From Paralithodes platypus (lineage: Eukaryota; Arthropoda; Malacostraca; Decapoda; Lithodidae): 64,000 nucleotides of DNA. The notes under the pieces were generated by a model. It did not search any database. It was not told the DNA's origin and worked only from the letters and a program-made list of their open reading frames with translations. The DNA lies in assembly GCA_032716605.1 (NCBI GenBank), contig CM064538.1, forward strand, positions 22,952,207 to 23,016,206, written 5' to 3'. Shown here one piece after another: positions 34,246 to 46,307 of this stretch. The position numbers were made by a program, and so were the translations under genes. Positions within the stretch are counted from its first letter, which is position 1. Each line of letters begins with the position of its first letter.

Positions 34246-34364
34246 GTAAGCCAGCCCACCCCCACAGAGAGAGGCCCTAGATATTATTATTATGATGGAG
34301 TGCCATCATAATTATGTTTATGGTTACGATTCTGAAATTTATTTTTCATATTTTACAACACCTT

Positions 34365-34368
34365 TGGT

Positions 34369-34437
<69 letters not shown>
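34365..34437. repeat. (AT)n microsatellite
   Basis: A pure TA run next to the following MITE. Confidence 0.95.
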
Positions 34438-34440
<3 letters not shown>

Positions 34441-34443
34441 GTA

Positions 34444-34655
34444 TAGTCGGTTTCATTTCAGCTGACGGTCAATTGAAAAGTTCCCATTCAAATTTCTCAG
34501 TAACTTTTAATATTTTGAAGAGAAATATGGTGTTAGTTATTTAAACTTGGCATTAGCAAGATACAGGGACATAGTAGTTCCATATTTATCCATTAATTAT
34601 CGATCAATCAGATACTAAGGGATTCAATTTACCGCCAGTTGAAATGAAACCGACT
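34444..34655. mobile_element. 212-bp MITE with AGTCGGTTTCATTTCA ends
   Basis: AGTCGGTTTCATTTCAGCTG at the left and the complement of ACCGCCAGTTGAAATGAAAC at the right form a 25-bp inverted repeat with two mismatches. Related partial copies are at 53290-53455 and 53505-53600. Non-coding. Confidence 0.7.
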
Positions 34656-34989
34656 AAAGATAAAATACTATACCGTATTCATTATTAGTAGGCCAAAACT
34701 CTTGACCATTAACCTCAATAAATAAAAGAAAATATGACTAGAGTAATCGAGCTAATGTGTCTACCATTTGGGAAGAGTCAGCCAAGCTCTATATCTGAAA
34801 TCCTATCCCTATGAAACTTTCTGTCGACTCCTCTCTCCCTACTCAAATAGATCTCAAATCCTCTTCCTCTACGAATCTACTTCAATCTACTCTATGTCTA
34901 CGAAACTATCTATCAAATCCTCTATATCTCAAATTCTACCTCTATGAATCTCTCTCTCCAATCCTGTCTCCCTACGAATCTCTCAAATA

Positions 34990-35745
34990 ATATAACTATT
35001 AAATCCTCTCTCCCTATAAATATCTCTATCGAATCCTCTCTCCCTATAAATATATCTATCAAATCCTCTCTCCCTATAAATATCTCAATCAAATCCTCTC
35101 TCCCTATAAATATCTCTATCAAATCCTCTCTCCCTATAAATATCTCTATCAAATCCTCTCTCCCTATAAATATCTCTATCAAATCATCTCTCCCTATAAA
35201 TATCTCTATCAAATCCTCTCTCCCTATAAATATCTCTATCAAATCCTCTCTCCCTATAAATATCTCTATCAAATCCTCTCTCCCTATAAATATCTCTATC
35301 AAATCCTCTCTCCCTATAAATATCTCTATCAAATCCTCTCTCCCTATAAATATCTCTATCAAATCCTCTCTCCCTATAAATATCTCTATCAAATCCTCTC
35401 TCCCTATAAATATCTCTATCAAATCCTCTCTCCCTATAAATATCTCTATCAAATCCTCTCTCCCTATAAATATCTCTATCAAATCCTCTCTCCCTATAAA
35501 TATCTCTATCAAATCCTCTCTCCCTATAAATATCTCTATCAAATCATCTCTCCCTATAAATATCTCTATCAAATCCTCTCTCCCTATAAATATCTCTATC
35601 AAATCCTCTCTCCCTATAAATATATCTATCAAATTATCTCTCCCTATAAATATCTCTATCAAATCCTCTCTCCCTATAAATATCTTTATCAAATCATCTC
35701 TCCCTATAAATATCTCTATCAAATCCTCTCTCCCTATAAATATCT
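34990..35745. repeat. 30-bp minisatellite, about 25 units
   Basis: The unit TCCCTATAAATATCTCTATC plus AAATCCTCTC is in strict 30-bp register. Because 30 is a multiple of 3, both strands stay open (291 and 266 codons); these are repeat artefacts. Degenerate related sequence flanks it from 34800 to 35900. Confidence 0.97.
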
Positions 35746-36055
35746 CTCTCTACATATCTCTCTCCCTACAAATGTATCTCTCAAATACTCTCTCCCCTGC
35801 AAATCTATCTCTCATATAATCTCTTTATCAAATCAGCTATCTCTCAAATAATATATCCCCCAATCCTCTATATCTCAAATCCCTTCTCTCCCTCCACATC
35901 TATTTCCCAATGACAGCCCGCATCAGGTAGAGCAAAAGTCCGAGTTAGGTAGAAGGGTGGAGCCACTTGGGAGGAAGGGGAGACTACAGACAGACAGACA
36001 GAATAATAGAGATAGCCTGTCGGGTCCTACGAATGGATGGTTACGTGTTGAGCTC

Positions 36056-36058
<3 letters not shown>

Positions 36059-36125
<67 letters not shown>

Positions 36126-36135
36126 ATGTTACTCA
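36059..36135. repeat. (GT)n microsatellite
   Basis: A GT tract directly joined to the SINE 3' end that follows. Confidence 0.95.
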
Positions 36136-36534
<399 letters not shown>

Positions 36535-37998
36535 GGTATGTGTTTGTGTTTTTTTTTGTTTTTTTTCCTATGTGAGTGAGGGAGACAAAAGTCAGAACTG
36601 CCAGTAGCGAGTGCCTCCCCTAGAGTTGAAAGAGTGACAGGGCCAAAATCAAGGGACGTTCGAGCCAAAATGCCTGGACACACGGAGTTTGAAGTAATTT
36701 AAGTCATTGGAAGAGGGAAACACTGATTCTGGGAGAGAGTTCCAGAGCTCAGCAGTTGAATAGAAGAAAGTCTGAGAATAGCGTTTCACTCTTGGGTTGG
36801 AGAGCTGCACAAAGTAGGAATGTGATTGTGTTGCAAGACGGGTACTACGTACCCTACATAGAGGAGGTGGTATACACTGGGAAAGCCCTGAGGAACACTG
36901 ATTATTGTAGTTGCGATAGAATAGCGAGAGAGATGCAACATTGCGACGAGGAGAGAGAGATTGCAAAGAGTTGGTGAGTGGACGGGAGTTAATGATACGA
37001 AAGACTTTCCTTTTACTTTGTCTAGGAATACGGTGATAGAGGATCCTCCCCACACCTGTGAACAATACTCAATATAAGGACGCACTGTGCCCCTGTACAG
37101 AGCCAGAAGCTGCGCAGGGGTAAAGAACCCCTTGAGGCGGTTGAGCATACCCAGCTTCTGGGAGGTTGCCTTAGCAAGACTGGTAATATGGTCCTTCCTA
37201 CTGAGAGCAGAAGAAAAGGAGACACCGAGAATATTGAGAGAAGATGAAGGATTGATTTTTGTATTGTTGAAGTGTAAAGGATAGTCCTCTGGAAGTTCCG
37301 AACAGGTAGTAAGATGAAGAAATTAGGTTTTGGAAGCATTAAAAGTAACAAGGTTTTCTCTGCCCCAATTAGAAATAGTAGTTAGATCAGCGGATAAGTG
37401 TTGTATGGCTTCATTACGTTTGTCGTTGAGGGATTGCTGGCTGGGGTGTTCAGGAAAACTAATTGAGTGGTGTAAGGTAGAGTTTTCTGCGTATGAATGG
37501 ATAGGACTGGAGCTACAGTTGAGAAGATCATTTATGAAAATTAGAAAGAGAATAGGAGATAGGACAGAGCCCTGAGGAACACCGGAATTGATAGGATGAG
37601 GAAGTGAGCGATGGCCGTCCACAACCGCAGCTATAGAACGGCCGGAAAGGAAATTAGAGACAAAGGCACAGATGGAGGGATAGAAACCGAAGGAAGGTAG
37701 TTTAGAAATTAAAGATTTGTGCCAGACTCTATCAAAGGCCTTCGATATGTCTAGTGTAATAGAAAAGGTCTCACCGAAGTCCCGAAAGGAGGATGACCAA
37801 GAGTTAGTAAGATATGAAAGAACACCAGTAGAGCAACCCTTAAGGAAGCCATAATGGCGATCTGAGAGCAGATTATGAGAAAAGAAATGCTTAAGAAATT
37901 TGGATGCAAGAATAGTTTAGAGGTACAAGAGATGAGAGCAATTGGACGATAGTTGGAGGGTTGAGAGCGGTCACCCTTCTTTGGGACAGGTTGAATGA
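36535..37998 (-). pseudogene. LINE-3 family RT pseudogene, copy a
   Basis: On the minus strand, fragments in different frames give SNYRPIALISCTSKLF (37751-38008), NSGVPQGSVLSPILFLIFINDLL (37323-37622), NRLKGFFTPAQLLALYRGTVRPYIEYCSQVWG (36786-37148) and ELWNSLPESVFPSSNDLNYFKL (36649-37065). These are RT and C-terminal blocks of a non-LTR element. The catalytic site reads YAENS in place of a xADD motif, so it is degenerate. The 3' end is A-rich, then (CA)n. Confidence 0.75.
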
Positions 37999-37999
37999 G

Positions 38000-38289
38000 T
38001 GTATTCACCTATTTATATTCACCTATTTGTAGTTTACAGGAATTGAGCAGCGCTCATGTTGTCCTGTCTTAGTTACTTTATAATCAATCCATTTTACTTA
38101 GACAAGTATCGTAATGGATATTCCCAATTCCCAGTATTTTGGACTAACATATCATAGCTTATGTTGTCCTATTTCCATATTTACTTTTAGCCGACCTAGA
38201 TTTGAACATGTAAATGTTCTTCGCTCTCACCACCTCCTCCTCCAAGTTGTTCCAAGTCTCTATACTTCTATATGGGAAGCTGAATTTAT

Positions 38290-38290
<1 letters not shown>
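38000..38290 (-). pseudogene. LINE-4 family C-terminal fragment
   Basis: The minus strand reads FPYRSIETWNNLEEEVV, RAKNIYMFKSR and a stop near 38159, the usual C-terminal end of CR1/L2-like LINE proteins. The 3' untranslated part ends in repeated AAATAGGTGAATA. The 5' side is cut by (GT)n at 38291. Confidence 0.65.
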
Positions 38291-38336
<46 letters not shown>

Positions 38337-38339
38337 GGT

Positions 38340-38404
<65 letters not shown>
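38291..38404. repeat. (GT)n with GGGT block
   Basis: A GT tract interrupted by (GGGT)n at 38328-38343. Confidence 0.95.
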
Positions 38405-38406
<2 letters not shown>

Positions 38407-38525
38407 TGAGTAAGTGAGCAAGAATGTACGTGCTTGTGTGTTGAGGCGTGCGAGCGACAGAACAAGCAGTAATAAACATGTCTCTGTCAGCGCGAACCAC
38501 CGCTTCCAAATGCACCCAAGAACAA

Positions 38526-38564
38526 GCCCCCCCCCCCCCCCCCCTCCCCAACCCCACCCAAAAA

Positions 38565-38624
<60 letters not shown>

Positions 38625-38706
38625 GGGGAGGGGGGGGGGGGCGAAACAAACATAAACAAGGACAAATTGAAAACAATATATACAGTACATATACAGTATA
38701 CATATA

Positions 38707-38755
<49 letters not shown>
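38526..38755. repeat. Poly-C, (GA)n, poly-G and (AT)n tracts
   Basis: C run 38526-38545, GA tract 38570-38625, G run 38626-38641, AT tract 38705-38754. Exact lengths may be unreliable because of homopolymer sequencing error. Confidence 0.9.
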
Positions 38756-38757
<2 letters not shown>

Positions 38758-38955
38758 AGTAAAGCCAGGTAATAAATTTTCTTTAATACATACGAGGTTG
38801 AAAGAAATGGCAATTTCTGCGTTGGAAATTGTATTATTCAAAGTTTCCAGGTCTCTGATGAGTTTTCGCTGGGTGGCAGGAAGTAGATGAAGGAGATGAG
38901 CAAAATTCATGGTGGTACAGGGTTACATAAATGTACATGATGATACAGGATATAC

Positions 38956-38988
38956 GACGCGTTTCACTGGACAACCAGCATTATCAAG
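38956..38988 (-). ncRNA. Degenerate hammerhead ribozyme-like motif
   Basis: The minus strand reads TTGATAAT, a stem-loop GCTGG-TTGT-CCAGT, then GAAACGCGTC. The hammerhead core is CUGAUGA, stem II, GAAA, stem III, GUC. Here stem II, GAAA, the ACGCGU stem III and GUC (complement of 38956-38958) are present, while CUGAUGA has two changes (UUGAUAA). Hammerheads with a very short stem III are known in Penelope-like elements. The core changes suggest weak or no activity. Confidence 0.6.
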
Positions 38989-39123
38989 TAAGGAAGGAAT
39001 GATATAAAAGGTAAACAGGAAGGGTATATATAGAGGGTGGAGGATCAGAGGAGGCGGAAAACAGGGGGCAAAAGTCTGCTATTGGTGGAAGCGTAAACTA
39101 GGAGAGAGAAGGGGTTAACCGCT

Positions 39124-39700
39124 TCACGCATGCGCACTGGATGCGGGATGGTGGTCAGTAGGTGGGGTCGAAGCTGATTGGCTGCGTGTCGAGGGGCGTG
39201 GCCTAAGTTGTGTGGCGCCTGCAGAAGACGAAGCTGAAGGAGGTAGCGCGGGGGGCTGCGTCAAGGGCACCGGGGGGCGAGGAGGGGTGTTAGGTCCTGT
39301 AGGGTAGTGCCTTTTGGCAGAAGGAAGGATCTGAAGGTCCAGAGTTTGGTTGTTGATGTTGGGATGTAAGGCTTGGATATATAAAGCTTCGAGTATAGGT
39401 AATCTCCTTGGGTCACTTTCTTTATCGAGTATGGTGGTGTGTTTCTCTAACTCGTTGCGTGTGAGGTGAGGGTGGTTAGGGGTGAGATAGTGGTCTTTGA
39501 TGGCTCCAGCCTGAAGGTGAAGAGTTAACCGACGTGAAAGACGAGTCTGCGTCATACCAATATAGGAATGAGGACCACAGTCCTCATAATTACAGGTATG
39601 TTGGTAAATGACGTGATCGTCGGTCATCGGGCTCTTTATCTTGGTGGAGGCTGGTTTGTTGCGGAGAACGAAAACTTTGAATAATAAAATTTCCAACGCA
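39124..39700 (-). pseudogene. GIY-YIG endonuclease of a Penelope-like element
   Basis: The frame contains DHVIYQHTCNYEDCG, then HSYIGMTQTRLSRRLTLHL, GAIKDHYLTPNHP and ILEALYIQALHPNINNQ. YIG with the following R and the E of LEALYI match the GIY-YIG catalytic layout of Penelope-like elements, which nicks the target DNA. A proline/serine-rich tail of about 70 residues follows and ends at 39124. The upstream reverse transcriptase is missing and the frame starts in low-complexity sequence. Confidence 0.8.
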
Positions 39701-39767
39701 GAAATTGCCATTTCTTTCAACCTCGTATGTATTAAAGAAAATATATATATATATATATATATATAGG

Positions 39768-39950
39768 TGTGGTGGAGTGGTCTTGCCACTGGCCTGGTAA
39801 TCCAAAGGTCCCGGGTTCAAATCCCGATGTATCAATGGGAAGATATTATTGGGATGGAATTTGTGCTGTACCTAGTATCAGTGCATTACCACAAAGCCCA
39901 CCGAAACGTCAATAAAATACCCTCATTGTTCCCTGATTAAATAGCACTGT
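39768..39950 (+). mobile_element. tRNA-derived SINE, plus strand
   Basis: The head GGTGTGGTGGAGTGG (A-box region, 39766-39780) and B box GGTTCAAATCC (39814-39824) are spaced as in a tRNA. The anticodon-arm region cannot be folded into a convincing tRNA, and a body of about 110 bp follows, so I call a SINE and not a gene. Confidence 0.65.
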
Positions 39951-40294
39951 ATGAATATTCCCATATTCAAAATATGCTATAGGGGTGCAATGCCTGGTGA
40001 GTTATCTGCTCAACAGGTGGCGTTGTGTGTGTGTAAGTGTGAGAGTCCGAGTGTAGGGGGTGAGACAGTGAAGCACGGGAACGAGGTGGCTTCAGAGATG
40101 GGGTCGTTTCGGGCCATGAGTGAGCACCGTGCCTCATGTGAAGGCAAAATGGCAGGTGCTCGTTGTACTCTACATGCTTCACATGTCTCACTCCCTAGAC
40201 TGGAACAAGACCTCACGGGCTCCACTGTTCATTGTAAAGCGGTGAATGTTAAGGCTCTCAGCCTATGCCCGAGAGGAAGTTAGTTGGAATATAG

Positions 40295-40325
<31 letters not shown>

Positions 40326-40498
40326 ACAAAAGAAAAGACAAGAAAAGGAAAAATATGCACACAAATAAATTAAAAGGCAAGGGAAAAAGAATTACCACAA
40401 ACAAATACACTAAATAAATAAAAAGAACATAATTAATATCATATAACTACACCTCAAATGCAAACAGTATTTGAAAGATGATGGAAGAGTCAGTGAAA
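39950..40498. other. Unassigned sequence with A-rich 3' half
   Basis: 40280-40460 is A-rich. The phrase ACACCTCAAATGCAAAC resembles ACACCTTAAATACAAGC at 43600 and ACACCTCAAATACGAAT at 44085, so it may belong to an unrecognised retroelement tail. No coding signal. Confidence 0.4.
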
Positions 40499-41382
40499 GA
40501 TCTATCTATCTATTGCCTGACGCCGTGATCCCCGAAGGGGTGGCCACGAACGAACCGCCCCCATGCACCTCTGTCCCCAGTCAGTCGACGCCCCTCCCCC
40601 CCAACCAGCACCGCCTTCGTTCATGTACTTCCTCACTCCATCCTTCCACCTCATATTCGGTCTACCTCTCCCTCTCTGTCCCTCCACCTCGCTCTCGTAC
40701 ACCCTCTTAGTCATTCTCTCGCTTTCCATACGTTCCATATGGCCGAACCATCTCAAGTTGTTCCTTTTCACACTTTCCAGCACATCTACCTCCACACCAC
40801 ACCTCCTTCTTACTTCCTCATTAGTCTGTCTATCCCTCCATGTAACTTCGCACGCACTCCTTAAGTAATTCATTTCCACTGCTCTCACTCTTGGTCCGAG
40901 TCTCTCAACCAACGTCCATGCTTCGCTTCCGTAAGTCAGTGTCGGGATTACCACACTGTCATGCAAGGACTTCTTCACTTCCATACTGACCACCCTATTT
41001 CTTGTTACTGCTTTTAGCGTTCCTACAACCCTCTTCCCCTGTTGTACCCTCTCCCGCACCTCTTCATCCATAGTCCCATCTTTACTCAACACACTGCCCA
41101 GATACTTAAAAGAGTTGACGATCTCCATAGCCTGACCGTTCAGCTTCACCTCACACTCTGTGACTTCACCCCTTTCGAAGACCATAACCTTGCTCTTCCC
41201 CGTATTTACCTTCAAATTCCGTTTTTCGCACACTGTTCCAAACTCATTTACCAGACCCTGCAACTCCCATTCATTATCACTCATCAGAACTGTATCATCT
41301 GCAAACAGCAGTATAGGTAGCTTCCACTCAATTCCCTCCCTTTTCAGCGATACACCAACATTCACTGCTCTTGATAGGATTT
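40499..41382 (-). pseudogene. RTE-like LINE, RT C-terminal half, minus strand
   Basis: Read from 41382 down: SRAVNVGVSLKREGIEW, LLFADDTVLM (catalytic ADD), KLKVN-type NLKVNTGKSKVM, FKYLGSVLSKDG, PTLTYGSEAWTL, LRWFGHMERM, and GRGRPNMRWKDGVRKYM. This region is one open frame and ends CAATAGATAGATAGATC. The open frame continues past 41382 only as the antisense of the next element. Confidence 0.8.
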
Positions 41383-43061
41383 CAGTGAAAGATGCAAATG
41401 GAGAATTACTAGTGGAACCAGTTGAAGTGAGGAAAAGATATGCCGAGTATTTTGAATCTTTGTTAAATACAAGAGATGGAAGAGAAGCAGTGATTGAAGC
41501 AGAGGTGGATGGAGATAGGTTACCCAGGCCACCCAGGTGGCAGGAAATGAATGAAAGGGTTGAGGAAAATGAGGTGAAAGAAGCAATGAAACAAATGAGA
41601 GCGGGAAAAGCAGAAGGATAGGATGGTATTGCTGTGGAGTGTATAAAGAAGGGTGGAGATGTGATAATAGATTGGTTGGTGAGACTTTTCAATGTGTGCT
41701 TTGCTGTGTCAATGGTACCAATAGACTGAAAGAGTGCATGTGTTGTGCCGTTGTACAAGGGGAAGGGAGATCGGCAGGAGTGTTCAAGTTATAGAGGTAT
41801 TAGTTTATTGTCAGTGGTTGGAAAGCTGTATGGCAGGGTGTTGATAGAGAGGATAATAAAGTGTACGGAAGTTGCAATAGGAGAAGAAGAGTGCGGTTTT
41901 AGGAGGGGAAGAGGGTGCGTGGATCAGATGTTTGCAGTAAGACAGTTATGCGAGAAGTATTTAGAGAAGCATAAGGAGATATTTTGGGCTTTTATGGACT
42001 TGGAAAAAGCGTATGATCGTGTGGACCGTGAAGCAATGTGGAAGGTGTTAAGGATTTATTAAATAGGAGGAAATTTGTTAGAAGCAGTTAAGAGTTTTTA
42101 TGAAGGGAGCAGAGCATGTGTGAGAGTAGGAAATGGTGAGTTGAGTGAATGGTTTGAGGTAAAGGTAGGTTTGCGACAGGGTTGTGTAATGTCACCATGG
42201 CTGTTTAATATGTTTATGGATGGTGTGGTGAGGGAGGTGAAAAGGAGAACTATGGGAAGAGGATTGGGTTTAGTAGGAAAGAATGGTAGAGATTGGGAGT
42301 TGAATCAGTTGCTGTTCACTGATGACACAGCATTGGTGGCGGATTCTGATGAGAAACTGCAGCGGGTAGTCAAAGAGTTTGGTGTGGTTTGTGGAAGGAG
42401 GAAACTGAAGGTGAACGTCAATAAAAGTAAAGTAATGGTGTGTAATAGGGGAGAGCATAGGGTGAATCTAGATGTGAGGCTGGATGGGGAAATATTGGAA
42501 CAAGTAGAGTGTTTTAAATATCTAGGAGGAACGATAAGCAGGAGTGGAGGTATGGAAATGGAGGTAAAACAGAGAGTGTGTGAAGGAAGGAAGGTTTTCG
42601 GAGCAATGGCAAGTATGTGGAAGACGAGAAATCTCAGAGTGAAAGTAAAAAGTGCACTGTATCAAGGAATTGTTGTGCCAACAGTGATGTATGGGGCTGA
42701 GACATGGGCTCTGAAGAAAAAGGAGAAAAGAGGGCTGGATGTGATGGAGATGAGCTGCTTGAGGAGTATGTGTGGAGTTACTCGTAGAGACAGATTGAGG
42801 AATGAAGAGATACGTAGGAGAGTGGGGCAGCAGGAACATTTGTCAGCCAGAGTGGACAGAAGGGTGCTGAGCTGGTATGGTCATGTTGAACGAATGGGAG
42901 ATGAAAGGCTTACAAAGAGAATATGTGAGTCAGGTACAAGGGGAGATAGAAGGGCAGGAAGACCCCCATTGAGATGGAGAGACTGTGTAAGAAAAGCTTT
43001 GGATGATAGAGGAATGACTATAGATCAGGCAGGGGAAGTGGTGGTGGACAGGAGTGAATGA
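41383..43061 (+). pseudogene. Reverse transcriptase with three in-frame stops
   Basis: A single reading frame is maintained for about 1.68 kb, broken only by TAG (41619-41621), TGA (41727-41729) and TAA (42060-42062). It holds LYKGKGDRQECSSYRGISLL, ECGFRRGRGCVDQMF, AFMDLEKAYDRVD (first catalytic Asp), GLRQGCVMSPWLF, FTDDTALV (catalytic DD), VECFKYLGGTIS, WYGHVERMGDERLTKR and GRPPLRWRDCVRKALDD. The longest intact part is 42075-43061. The 5' end and any endonuclease are missing. RTE-like is my best class guess. Confidence 0.85.
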
Positions 43062-43480
43062 AGAATGCTTGTGAATAGTTGAGTGAACACGTGGTCATTT
43101 GGAGTAAGGGGTCGGGCGCAAGTTGGACTAGATAATAGTCCATCAGGCGCCTGGCCCGGGGAGACGATTAATATGAAGGGTGCGCCTGGAAGTGTGGTGG
43201 GAGGGCTTGTGGCTTTGGCTCCGCTGCATGTCTGCCTGCCGAGATCGGAACCTCTCCGGGTGGTCGGGGGCCGGGGGAGTGCTGAAGCGACCTTGGTGAC
43301 CCTGGTCTCTGGGTCTTCTCCTGGGTGACCTGGATGTGTGTGAGTTTGTGCTTTTTATCTGTGTTTATTCGTTGTTTTATGTTTTTTTTTTTTTTTCCCT
43401 GTTCTTGCTCTGTCTTGAGTCAGCTACCCCCAAAATGGGGATTGGGCCTGAGCATATAGATAGATAGATAGATAGAAATA
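41383..43480 (+). mobile_element. RTE-like LINE, plus strand, with GATA tail
   Basis: It begins head-to-head with the previous LINE. The coding part runs to 43061, and an untranslated region of about 390 bp ends GGGCCTGAGCATATAGATAG with a short GATA tail. The same untranslated region occurs at 10320-10735 and 8745-8812. Confidence 0.8.
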
Positions 43481-43642
43481 CAAACGGACTTCCCCATTGC
43501 TCTAGATTAACACACAACACATATAAATAAATAAATAAAACAGATAAGATACAAATTAAATAAATACAAAGATTAGATACAAAATAAATCAATAAATCTA
43601 CACCTTAAATACAAGCTTCCTCACCCCTCCTTCTATCGTGAG

Positions 43643-44024
43643 TTAAGGGAGCCCAGATGGTATTGTGCAGCATTATTTACTGATTCGGCTCAATGATTTA
43701 AGGAAGGGGTTTAGTTTGCTCTCTAAACCTCTATCAAACTTTTAAAAAAAAAACACAAGACCACCCTTCGATATAAATTTGTAAATTTTTCGGTAGAAAA
43801 TTTTTCCGGCTATAGGCCGATTCCTCTTCAAATACAGGCTCGCTATCGCTCGCCAGGAAAAAATCGACACCTAAATGGCACGAAAGGTCTTAATATTGGC
43901 AAAGAAATGGGGCAAAAGGTCTGAAAATCGCCAAACTAATGGGCGAATGTCTTGGTATCTCACAACTAATAGGGCTAAACATGAGGGAGAAGGGGGACTC
44001 GAAAAACCAACTTCCTCCCCTTTA
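43643..44024 (-). mobile_element. Family A MITE, copy A7
   Basis: TTAA at 43643 and degraded TTTA near 44020. The left end is unusual: TTAAGGGAGCCCAGATGG and a stretch GATTCGGCTCAATGATTTAAG also found in the copy at 62519-62894, so these two form a sub-family. Confidence 0.75.
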
Positions 44025-44367
44025 GACGTCAAAGTACTAGAAAAAAAAAAAAAAAATATACACAAATATATATATACAATAAACACCTCAAATACGAATA
44101 TCCTCACCCCTCCGTCTACCGTATCATAAAAAGTCAAATTCCTAGAAAATAAAAATAAAAAAACACATACACACACGCGGAACAAGAAGAGGAGAGAACT
44201 CGAATCATATATTAAAAAACAACCCCCCCCCCCCTTGCTCTGAAATAAGAAAGTAGTTAGCCCTGTCATTGTTCGTTGTTAGGATGTCAAGTTTGGTAAG
44301 AAGAAAGCTAAAATATTCCAGCGAAGTAGTGAGCCGACATAGAACCTAGGTAACTGTGATGTATGAG

Positions 44368-44369
<2 letters not shown>

Positions 44370-44439
<70 letters not shown>

Positions 44440-44518
44440 GTGTTTGTGTGTGTGTGTTTGTGTTTGTGTGTGTGTGTGTGTTTGTGTTTGTGTGTGTGTT
44501 TGTGTTTGTGTGTGTGTG
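44370..44518. repeat. (GT)n with GTTT interruptions
   Basis: About 150 bp of GT with regular GTTTGT variants. Confidence 0.95.
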
Positions 44519-44960
44519 TAATAATAATAATAATAATAATATTAAACGGTTTATTAAAGAATGGCAGCCTCATGAGCTGAAAATACACATTTTACAATTT
44601 AGTGGATGAACATGAGATGTACAGATATGAGGATGGTAAGCTTAGTTTACAAACAAAATAAATAAATACAATAATGATGCATGTGCAGAATACAAATTAT
44701 CATAAAATAACCATGAGAGTAAGTGATATACAGTACATATACACACTTATTTACTTACTCATATACAGAACATACGTATATACACGTACGTGCGCACATA
44801 CATATACATACATATATAGGAACATAAGAACATGCAGTAAGTGTGCACATGTCGGTATACACAAACGCTCACGTATGCACACAAACATACATACATACAG
44901 AAACTGTTTTGGTATGGTCAGGGTAAAGAGGGTGCAGGTACTACAATGGGAGGTTAATCC
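44519..44960 (-). mobile_element. Possible retroelement 3' end with (TTA)n tail
   Basis: On the minus strand TCAGCTCATGAGGCTGCCAT is followed by TCTTTAATAAACCG (polyadenylation signal AATAAA) and (TTA)n. The same tail occurs at 63450-63507. The upstream body is AT-rich with ATAC repeats and has no recognised coding sequence. Confidence 0.45.
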
Positions 44961-44964
44961 TCGG

Positions 44965-44966
<2 letters not shown>

Positions 44967-45016
<50 letters not shown>
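44967..45016. repeat. (GT)n microsatellite
   Basis: A GT tract joined to the A-rich tail of LINE-3 copy b. Confidence 0.97.
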
Positions 45017-45019
<3 letters not shown>

Positions 45020-45801
45020 TTTTGTTTTTTGTTTTTTTCTATGTGAGTGAGGGAGACAAAAGGCAGAACTTGAAGGTGGAATTTGAAGCAATTTAAGTCA
45101 TAGGAAGAGGGAAAAACTGATTCTGGGAGAGAGTTCCAAAGCTCAGCTGTTGAATAGAAGAAAATCTGAGAGAAACGTTTCACTCTTGGGTTGGAGACTT
45201 GCATAGAGTGGGGGTGGGATTGTGTTGCAAGACTGGTACTACGTACCCTACGTAGAGGAGGTGGTATACACTGGGAGAGCTCTGAGGAGCACTGATTATT
45301 ATAGTAGCGATAGAATAGCAAGAGAGATGCAACACTGTGGCGGAGAGAGAGATTGTAGAGTTGGTGAGTGGACGGGAGTTAATGATACGAAAGGCATTCC
45401 TTTCAACTTTGTCTATGAGTGCAGTGTGAGAGGATACTCCCCACACATGTGAACAATACTCAATACAAGAACGCACTGTACCCCTGTACAGAGCAAGAAG
45501 CAGTGCAGGGGTAAAGAACCCCTTGAGGCGGTTGAGCACACCCAGCTTCTGGGAGGCTGCCTTAGCAAGACTGGTAATATGGTCCTTCCAAGTGAGAGCA
45601 GAAGAAAAAGAGACACCAAGAATATACCAATTTGTATTGTTGAAGAATAAGGGATAGTCCTCTGGGAGTTCCGGACGGGTAGATAGATGGAGAAATTGGG
45701 TTTTGGAAGCATTTACGGCAACAAGGTTTTCTCTGCCCCAATTGGATATAGTAGTTAGATCAGAAGATAAGTGTTCTATGGCTTCATTACGTTTGTCTTT
45801 G
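45017..45801 (-). pseudogene. LINE-3 family RT pseudogene, copy b
   Basis: Minus-strand frames give NRLKGFFTPALLLALYRGTV, RSCIEYCSHVWG (45180-45539) and AELWNSLPESVFPSSYDLNCFKF (44941-45321). It is shorter than copy a and cut at its 5' side by (GT)n at 45802. The A-rich 3' tail runs into (CA)n. Confidence 0.75.
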
Positions 45802-45828
45802 AGTGTGTGTGTGTGTGTGTGTGTGTGT

Positions 45829-46307
45829 TACTCAGTTACTTGTTCGTCAAGGGGAATCCACGCAATGCGAGCTAAGCTTATTATTATCGCGCCTCCTTAA
45901 CTGGGAATGTATTGCGTGAAATGCATGTTAAGTGTTTTATGTACTGTTGGAATGGCTGTGGATGTGTGTGTAGTCTGTATTTTAGCCAATTGGCGACATC
46001 GGAAACGAAGGCTTAGGGTGGATCTGTATGGTACCATTCTCACTATAGACGGTACCGTCTCGCCCGAAGGCTTAGGTAGCCATCAGCTTAGGTGAACCAT
46101 ATGATACCCATCTCGCCTTGTACCATTTTTGCCAACCCCAGATGGGACGTCACAACGTCGTCCACTTATTCCAGGTACCTATTTACAGCTAGGTGAACTG
46201 AGGCTAACACATGAAAGGAGACAAGCCCAATTTGTCTCCGCCCGGCCGGGGATTGAACACCCAACCCCTCGTGTGTGAGACGAGAGCTCTACCTACTAGG
46301 CTACGGG

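Larger units (their letters stand above)
38760..39770 (-). mobile_element. Penelope-like retroelement fragment
   Basis: The minus strand carries a GIY-YIG endonuclease region, a long 3' segment with a TATATATA promoter-like site near 39025, and a hammerhead-like motif, all characteristic of Penelope-like elements. A sequence of about 70 bp occurs in inverted orientation at both edges (38776-38845 and 39679-39745). The reverse transcriptase part is absent. Confidence 0.75.

Noticed and set aside
34922..35819. Open frames of 266 and 291 codons on both strands across the 30-bp array.
   Set aside because: Same reason: a unit length divisible by three without stops. Flanking sequence is degenerate repeat.
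38526..38641. Meaningful G-quadruplex or i-motif element.
   Set aside because: The poly-C and poly-G runs are plain homopolymers beside microsatellites, and their lengths may be sequencing error.
41362..41758. The open minus-strand frame beyond 41382 as the N-terminus of the LINE protein.
   Set aside because: This part is the antisense of the plus-strand LINE that begins at 41383; the protein similarity stops at the junction.
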